Shown here one piece after another: positions 17,207 through 21,032 of a DNA stretch of 21,032 bases. A program made the translations under genes and the position numbers. This stretch comes from an uncultured Verrucomicrobiales bacterium (GTDB lineage: Bacteria; Verrucomicrobiota; Verrucomicrobiae; Limisphaerales; CANJSG01). The notes beneath the pieces were generated by a model, which did no database searches, was not told the origin of the DNA, and saw nothing but the letters and a program-made list of their open reading frames with translations. Every line of letters starts with the position of its first letter. Position 1 is the first letter of the stretch. The stretch lies in NCBI GenBank assembly GCA_946480965.1, contig CAMLMI010000036.1:1-21032 (forward strand), written 5' to 3'.

Positions 17207-17542
17207 TTAGGCCTCGTCCGTCAAAACGATCTTGATGTGGCTGCTGCGCTTCAGGATCGGGCCGGCCGATCCGCGGGCTTTCGGAACAAACCGCTTCAGC
17301 GTGCGTGCCGTTTGGGCCACCGCCAGCTTCACGGTCAAAGATTCAGGCCTGAGGCCAGCGTTGTTTTCCGCATTGGCGATCGCCGACTTGAGCGTTTTTG
17401 CGACAACTCGGGCCGACTTCCTGGGAACAAACTGGAGAACAGCTTGAGCCTGAAGGGCGGGCAACCCTTGGATCTGGCGGACCACCTCGCGCACTTTTTG
17501 CGCGGACATCCGGAAATTCTTGGTGATGGCTTGGACTTCCAT
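17207..17542 (-). CDS. rplV: 50S ribosomal protein L22
   Basis: Lines the nascent-chain exit tunnel with a long beta-hairpin. '[24 protein letters not shown]' region at the N-terminus and '[35 protein letters not shown]' region (about 74-108, the hairpin and last strand) identify it. The length is 111 residues (110 in E. coli). It begins three bases after the rpsS stop and ends four bases before rpsC. Confidence 0.97.
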   Translation of the reverse strand: MEVQAITKNFRMSAQKVREVVRQIQGLPALQAQAVLQFVPRKSARVVAKTLKSAIANAENNAGLRPESLTVKLAVAQTARTLKRFVPKARGSAGPILKRSSHIKIVLTDEA

Positions 17543-17545
17543 AGG

Positions 17546-17827
17546 TTACTTGGCGACAGCCTTGGCAGTGTGCGATCCGTGCTTCTTGAACACACGAGTC
17601 AGGGCGAACTCACCGAGACGGTGCCCAACCATGTTCTCGGTCACGAAAACGGGGCTGAACACCTTTCCGTTGTGCACGTTCAACGTGATCCCGACGAAAT
17701 CGGGAGTGATCATCGATCGGCGCGACCAAGTCTTGATCGGCGCCTTCGACTTGGAGGCTTTGGCCTTGTCGACCTTCTCCTGAAGATGATGGTCCACAAA
17801 CGGACCCTTCTTAATGGAACGTCCCAT
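17546..17827 (-). CDS. rpsS: 30S ribosomal protein S19
   Basis: Head protein that pairs with S13 and contacts the 50S central protuberance. '[22 protein letters not shown]' region, '[25 protein letters not shown]' region (about 32-55) and '[24 protein letters not shown]' region match the family closely. The length is 93 residues, as usual. It follows rplB by five bases. Confidence 0.97.
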   Translation of the reverse strand: MGRSIKKGPFVDHHLQEKVDKAKASKSKAPIKTWSRRSMITPDFVGITLNVHNGKVFSPVFVTENMVGHRLGEFALTRVFKKHGSHTAKAVAK

Positions 17828-17832
17828 ACTCG

Positions 17833-18687
17833 TTATTTGTTCTTCACCGGCCGGCCATCACGACGAACGACAATGAAGCGATTGGAGCTCTTCTTCTTTT
17901 GGCGGGTCTTGTAGCCCTTGGCGAGCAAGCCCCAAGGAGAAGTGAGCTGCTGCCAGCCACCACCACCCTTGGATTTACCCTGACCACCGCCGTTCGGGTG
18001 ATCAACCGGATTGCGAGCCATGCCGCGGGTAATCGGGCGAATGCCGCGATGCCGCGAACGACCGGCCTTGCCGAGAACGACATTCTCGTGCTCCACATTG
18101 CCAACCTGGCCAATTGTGGCGTAGCACTGTTCGTTGATGCGACGAATCTCACCGGATGGCAGACGGATCTGCGCATAACCCGCATCGCGAGACATCAAGG
18201 TCGCCGCCACACCAGCGCTCCGCACCACTTGACCACCACGACCAGGAACCAGCTCGATGTTATGAATCGGCATGCCAACCGGAATCGCGGAAAGAGGAAG
18301 ACTATTGCCCGTCTCAGGAGCCGCATTGGGCCCGCTGACAATCTTGACACCCACTTCCAGCCCAACCGGAGCAATGATGTAAGCCTTCTGACCATCCGGA
18401 TAGCGCAGCAACGCCAAACGAGCGGAGCGAATCGGATCATATTCGATCGCGACAACCTCGGCCGGAACACCGTGCTTCTTGCGCTTGAAATCAACGATTC
18501 GGATATACTGCTTATGCCCGCCACCGATGCCACGGGCAGTCACACGCCCATAGTTGTTGCGGCCACCGGTCTTCTTCCGGATCTCGATCAGCCCACGCTC
18601 GGGCGTCGTTTTGGTAATGTCCGCAAACGACGCGACGGTCATGTAGCGCATCGACGGCGTGAGCGGTCTAAATGTCTTTACTGGCAT
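17833..18687 (-). CDS. rplB: 50S ribosomal protein L2
   Basis: Core large-subunit protein needed for subunit joining and peptidyl transferase activity. From the ATG at 18687 ([12 protein letters not shown]) it has 284 residues. '[20 protein letters not shown]' (about 41-60) and the C-terminal '[19 protein letters not shown]' (about 226-244) are the two RNA-binding signatures. The usual PVDHPHGGG reads PVDHPNGGG here: His230 is kept but the second histidine is Asn232. A TTG at 18720 would extend the frame by 11 unrelated residues and is rejected. No ribosome-binding site is visible; a small hairpin ends eight bases upstream. It is the first gene of the cluster: rpsJ, rplC, rplD and rplW, which normally precede it, are absent here. 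Confidence 0.97.
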   Translation of the reverse strand: MPVKTFRPLTPSMRYMTVASFADITKTTPERGLIEIRKKTGGRNNYGRVTARGIGGGHKQYIRIVDFKRKKHGVPAEVVAIEYDPIRSARLALLRYPDGQKAYIIAPVGLEVGVKIVSGPNAAPETGNSLPLSAIPVGMPIHNIELVPGRGGQVVRSAGVAATLMSRDAGYAQIRLPSGEIRRINEQCYATIGQVGNVEHENVVLGKAGRSRHRGIRPITRGMARNPVDHPNGGGQGKSKGGGGWQQLTSPWGLLAKGYKTRQKKKSSNRFIVVRRDGRPVKNK

Positions 18688-18695
18688 ATAGCGTG

Positions 18696-18712
18696 TCCAA
18701 GTGATTCTTGGA
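18696..18712 (-). promoter_or_regulatory. Small hairpin before rplB
   Basis: On the minus strand TCCAAG and CTTGGA form a 6-bp stem with loop AATCA, ending eight bases before the rplB ATG where no ribosome-binding site is seen. It differs in loop and stem from the rplE and rplR hairpins. It could affect rplB initiation or be a chance stem. Confidence 0.3.
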
Positions 18713-18804
18713 TATTGCAACCATCAATCCCGTCCCTCGTCGGTCTGGTTATCGGCTGCAACAACGGTGCCCGAATCAACCCATCTGGGTGAACGGGAGC
18801 GCGG

Positions 18805-18832
18805 AGAATAGCAATGAGTCGGATCAGTGCAA
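18805..18832 (-). promoter_or_regulatory. Weak promoter candidate for the ribosomal block
   Basis: On the minus strand TTGCAC (18832-18827) is followed after 16 bases by TATTCT (18810-18805). The -35 matches consensus at three of six positions and the -10 at four of six. It would give a leader of about 110 bases to rplB. It is the best pair I found in the 243-base spacer, but a ribosomal promoter would be expected to be stronger, so confidence is low. Confidence 0.22.
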
Positions 18833-18842
18833 TAGGTTTTTG

Positions 18843-18852
18843 GAAAATTTTC
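18843..18852. promoter_or_regulatory. AT-rich palindrome in the rplB / hybrid kinase divergent spacer
   Basis: GAAAATTTTC is a perfect 10-base palindrome about 156 bases ahead of rplB and 78 bases ahead of the kinase gene. Its central position between divergent genes would suit a dimeric regulator, but only one copy was seen, and such short AT palindromes also occur by chance. Confidence 0.2.
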
Positions 18853-18930
18853 ACTCCTCTCGTTCCTGCGCCAGCAAAGGCTTGCTCGATTCGACGGTTC
18901 CGTAGTCTTTTCCATGCCTGATTCGGCGCA

Positions 18931-20829
18931 ATGAACTCCCAGCATTCCTCCAGCACAAGGCTCCCGGCAAACGGAGCGAGGGAGTCCCAGGCCGGTTCTC
19001 ATCGGGAGAGCCTGGTTCTCGGGGATGCCTTGCGGTTGTTTTTCGATGCTTGCGAACAGCCCGCTGTCATCTGTGATCTTTCGGGAACGGTTCTGCACGC
19101 GAACCAGGCGTTCTGCTTGGCCCATTCTGTCGATCCCACAAAGATCGTCGGACAACAGATCGAATCGTTTTCGCCTCTGCGAGTGCCGCTCGCTTCGGAT
19201 TTTTCCGGCCTCTCGACCCAGCACCCCGCAACGGCCTCCTTGGTCGCTCCGGCACAGACCGCGCGCTTTGTTTGGCGGCTACACCCAAGCGTTGATGCGG
19301 CTGGGCTGACAACGGGTTGGTGCTTCATTGGACAATTGGCAACGAAACCGGCCACCAACGAACCGACGCACGAACGCGATGGGCGGCTCGCCGCTTTCCC
19401 GAAGTGGAATCCGAATCCCGTTCTGGAGCTCGATCAGGACGGGATTCCCACGTATTTCAACGAAGCCGCCAACAGCATGGCGCGGGAGTTGGGCGACGGT
19501 TCCATCGGCAGCATCCTGCCCCCGGAGGCACGCGAGATCGTGCGTTCGGCGCTGGCTTCGGGTCAGCCGAAGATCCGCCTTGAACGCGAGTATGGCAGCC
19601 GCGTTATTTCATGGTCGTTCTTTCCCATCGTCGCGCTCGGCATCGTCCACTGCTACGCCGGCGATGTCACCGAGCGGCGCACGTTGGAGAACCAGTTCAG
19701 ACAGTCCCAGAAGCTGGAATCGCTCGGCCGCTTGGCCGGGGGCGTGGCCCATGATTTCAACAATCTGCTGACCGTGATCAAGGGCCAGGCCTCTTGCCTG
19801 GCCACGGGTGAGCTGAAGCCCGGAGCCGAGGCCGAGGCGCTGCACCACATCCTGCTCGCGGCGGAGCGTGGATCGAACCTCACGCGCCAGCTCCTCGCGT
19901 TCAGCCGACAGCAGGCGGTCCAGTTCTGCAGCGTCGATCTCAACGAATCGCTCCGCTCCGTGGACCAGTTGCTCAGTCGCGTCGTCGGCGAACACATCGA
20001 GATCGAGATCCGCCATGCCGAGGGGCTTCCTCCCATCTGGGCCGACGTTTCGATGCTGGAACAGGTGCTCCTGAACCTCGCGGTGAACGCGCGCGACGCC
20101 ATGCCGAACGGCGGCAAGGTGCGGATCGTCACCGAAGAGGTCGCGGTGGGCCCAGAATACAAGACGCTCCATCCGGATTCCCACGAAGGCCGTTATCTAC
20201 GTCTCTCGGTCGAGGACACCGGATGCGGCATCGCGCCGGAGCACCTGCCCAGGATCTTTGAACCTTTCTTCTCCACCAAAGCACCGGGCAAAGGCACCGG
20301 GCTCGGGCTCGCCACGGTTTACGGCATCGTGAAGCAGCACAACGGCTGGATTCGCGTCTTCAGCGAGGCTGGACACGGCACGAGCATCCAGATCCACCTG
20401 CCCTGCACGTCCGAGCCGGTCCAGAAAGCCCGAGACCCGCTCGCACCGTCCGGCCCGACACCCCAAGGCGGCCGGGAGCGGGTTCTGGTGGTCGAGGACG
20501 AAGAGCCCGTGCGGAGCCTGATCGCCAGCGCGCTGGGCGCGCGCGGCTATGTGGTTCATCAAGCCGCCGACGGCTTGGAGGCCATGGAAACCTTTTCACG
20601 GATCAGTGGCAGCGTGGACCTCCTCCTGGCCGACGTGGTGATGCCCGGAGGGATCAGTGGGCGCGAACTCGCGATCAGCCTCTCCAAGCAGCATCCCGGG
20701 CTCAAGGTGCTCCTCATCACGGGCTATAGCTCGGATGCGCCCGCCGAATCGCCGGATCGTTTTCCGTGCCTGGCCAAGCCTTTCGATCTCGACGATCTGC
20801 ACCGCGCGTTGCGCGCCGCTCTCGCCTGA
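18931..20829 (+). CDS. Soluble PAS-PAS hybrid histidine kinase with C-terminal receiver
   Basis: A two-component hybrid kinase of 632 residues. Two PAS-like domains cover about 30-135 and 155-250. The HisKA helix has [15 protein letters not shown] with the phosphorylated histidine at 274. The ATPase domain shows the N-box [14 protein letters not shown] (Asn386), G1 EDTGCGI (429-434), F-box IFEPFFSTK and G2 [10 protein letters not shown] Pro-rich linker (about 498-514) leads to a receiver domain with Glu522/Asp523, phospho-acceptor Asp568, Thr597 and Lys616, so all key residues are present. No membrane segment or signal peptide is seen, so it senses a cytoplasmic or diffusible signal that cannot be named. 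No output domain is attached, so the receiver probably passes the phosphate on or tunes the kinase. The ATG at 18931 lacks a ribosome-binding site. It is divergent from rplB. Confidence 0.95.
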   Translation: MNSQHSSSTRLPANGARESQAGSHRESLVLGDALRLFFDACEQPAVICDLSGTVLHANQAFCLAHSVDPTKIVGQQIESFSPLRVPLASDFSGLSTQHPATASLVAPAQTARFVWRLHPSVDAAGLTTGWCFIGQLATKPATNEPTHERDGRLAAFPKWNPNPVLELDQDGIPTYFNEAANSMARELGDGSIGSILPPEAREIVRSALASGQPKIRLEREYGSRVISWSFFPIVALGIVHCYAGDVTERRTLENQFRQSQKLESLGRLAGGVAHDFNNLLTVIKGQASCLATGELKPGAEAEALHHILLAAERGSNLTRQLLAFSRQQAVQFCSVDLNESLRSVDQLLSRVVGEHIEIEIRHAEGLPPIWADVSMLEQVLLNLAVNARDAMPNGGKVRIVTEEVAVGPEYKTLHPDSHEGRYLRLSVEDTGCGIAPEHLPRIFEPFFSTKAPGKGTGLGLATVYGIVKQHNGWIRVFSEAGHGTSIQIHLPCTSEPVQKARDPLAPSGPTPQGGRERVLVVEDEEPVRSLIASALGARGYVVHQAADGLEAMETFSRISGSVDLLLADVVMPGGISGRELAISLSKQHPGLKVLLITGYSSDAPAESPDRFPCLAKPFDLDDLHRALRAALA

Positions 20830-20901
20830 TAAATCGGGCCACCGGGCTTTGCATCCGCGCGGGTCTCGGCCAACACTCTCGGGGTGCGGAAACTTGCCTC
20901 C

Positions 20902-21032
20902 ATGCTTGTTCTGGCGGTCGCGATCCTCGCCATCGCTTGGCTCATCAAGATCGCCCTGAACCGGTCTCCATCCGGACCAACTGCGACCGGCGACCATCTC
21001 GCCGAAACCGAGCCCGGTTCGTCGGCAATCCG
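20902..21032 (+). CDS. Start of a possible membrane-anchored protein (runs off the window)
   Basis: An open frame begins MLVLAVAILAIAWLIKIALN and stays open to the window end (43 complete codons). The first 19 residues form one hydrophobic segment, an uncleaved anchor or a signal peptide. They are followed by a polar Ser/Pro/Thr/Glu-containing stretch. GGAAA stands about nine bases before the ATG. An in-frame GTG at 20884 would add RKLAS, giving a positively charged start that would also suit a membrane anchor. It lies 72 bases past the hybrid kinase stop on the same strand. I do not recognise a family, and too little is visible to be sure it is a gene. Confidence 0.4.
   Translation, partial: MLVLAVAILAIAWLIKIALNRSPSGPTATGDHLAETEPGSSAI

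Noticed and set aside
18688..18720. Upstream TTG start adding 11 residues to L2
   Set aside because: The added residues are unlike L2, the region forms a hairpin, and the standard MPVKTFRP start is an ATG at 18687.
18724..19224. A 166-codon minus-strand frame between rplB and the hybrid kinase
   Set aside because: It runs antisense into the PAS region of the kinase, has no domain, and does not resemble L23, which would be expected there.

Overview
The window is a bacterial chromosomal segment of fairly high GC. Its core is a long minus-strand block of 22 ribosomal-protein genes plus secY, map and rpoA, read from about 18.7 kb down to 5.9 kb. Gene content and protein details suggest Verrucomicrobiota or a relative in the PVC group: long N-terminal extensions on S11 and S5, an inserted helix in L17, no rpmD (L30), and GGxAHDFNN-type cytoplasmic histidine kinases. 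This assignment is inference from gene style and is not proven here.

Layout from left to right. Positions 1-1121 (minus) hold the N-terminal part of a PAS-sensor histidine kinase that runs off the left edge. A spacer of about 480 bases follows with no gene. A HAD-type phosphatase (minus, 1604-2458) is divergent from a large Nramp-like membrane transporter (plus, 2695-4374). That transporter converges on an MFS permease (minus, 4448-5830), and a strong hairpin terminator lies across the MFS stop codon. A second strong terminator (5905-5941) ends the ribosomal block.

The ribosomal block, in transcription order, is rplB-rpsS-rplV-rpsC-rplP-rpmC-rpsQ-rplN-rplX-rplE-rpsN-rpsH-rplF-rplR-rpsE-rplO-secY-map-rpmJ-rpsM-rpsK-rpsD-rpoA-rplQ. 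It is a fused S10 (second half)/spc/alpha cluster. It supplies ribosomal proteins, the SecY translocon channel, methionine aminopeptidase and the RNA polymerase alpha subunit. Spacers are mostly 3-30 bases, consistent with one or a few long transcripts. Canonical members missing from their usual places are rpsJ-rplC-rplD-rplW upstream of rplB, rpmD between rpsE and rplO, and adk and infA around map.

A soluble hybrid histidine kinase with a C-terminal receiver (plus, 18931-20829) is divergent from rplB across a 243-base spacer. The start of a possible membrane-anchored protein lies at the right edge.

The most unusual signal is a pair of hairpins in the ribosomal transcript, just upstream of rplE and rplR. 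They share a near-identical core (CGGCAAAWTCCG) on different stems. Each ends exactly 9 bases before an AUG that has no Shine-Dalgarno sequence. They may be copies of one regulatory RNA element. No mobile element, CRISPR array, tRNA or rRNA was seen.
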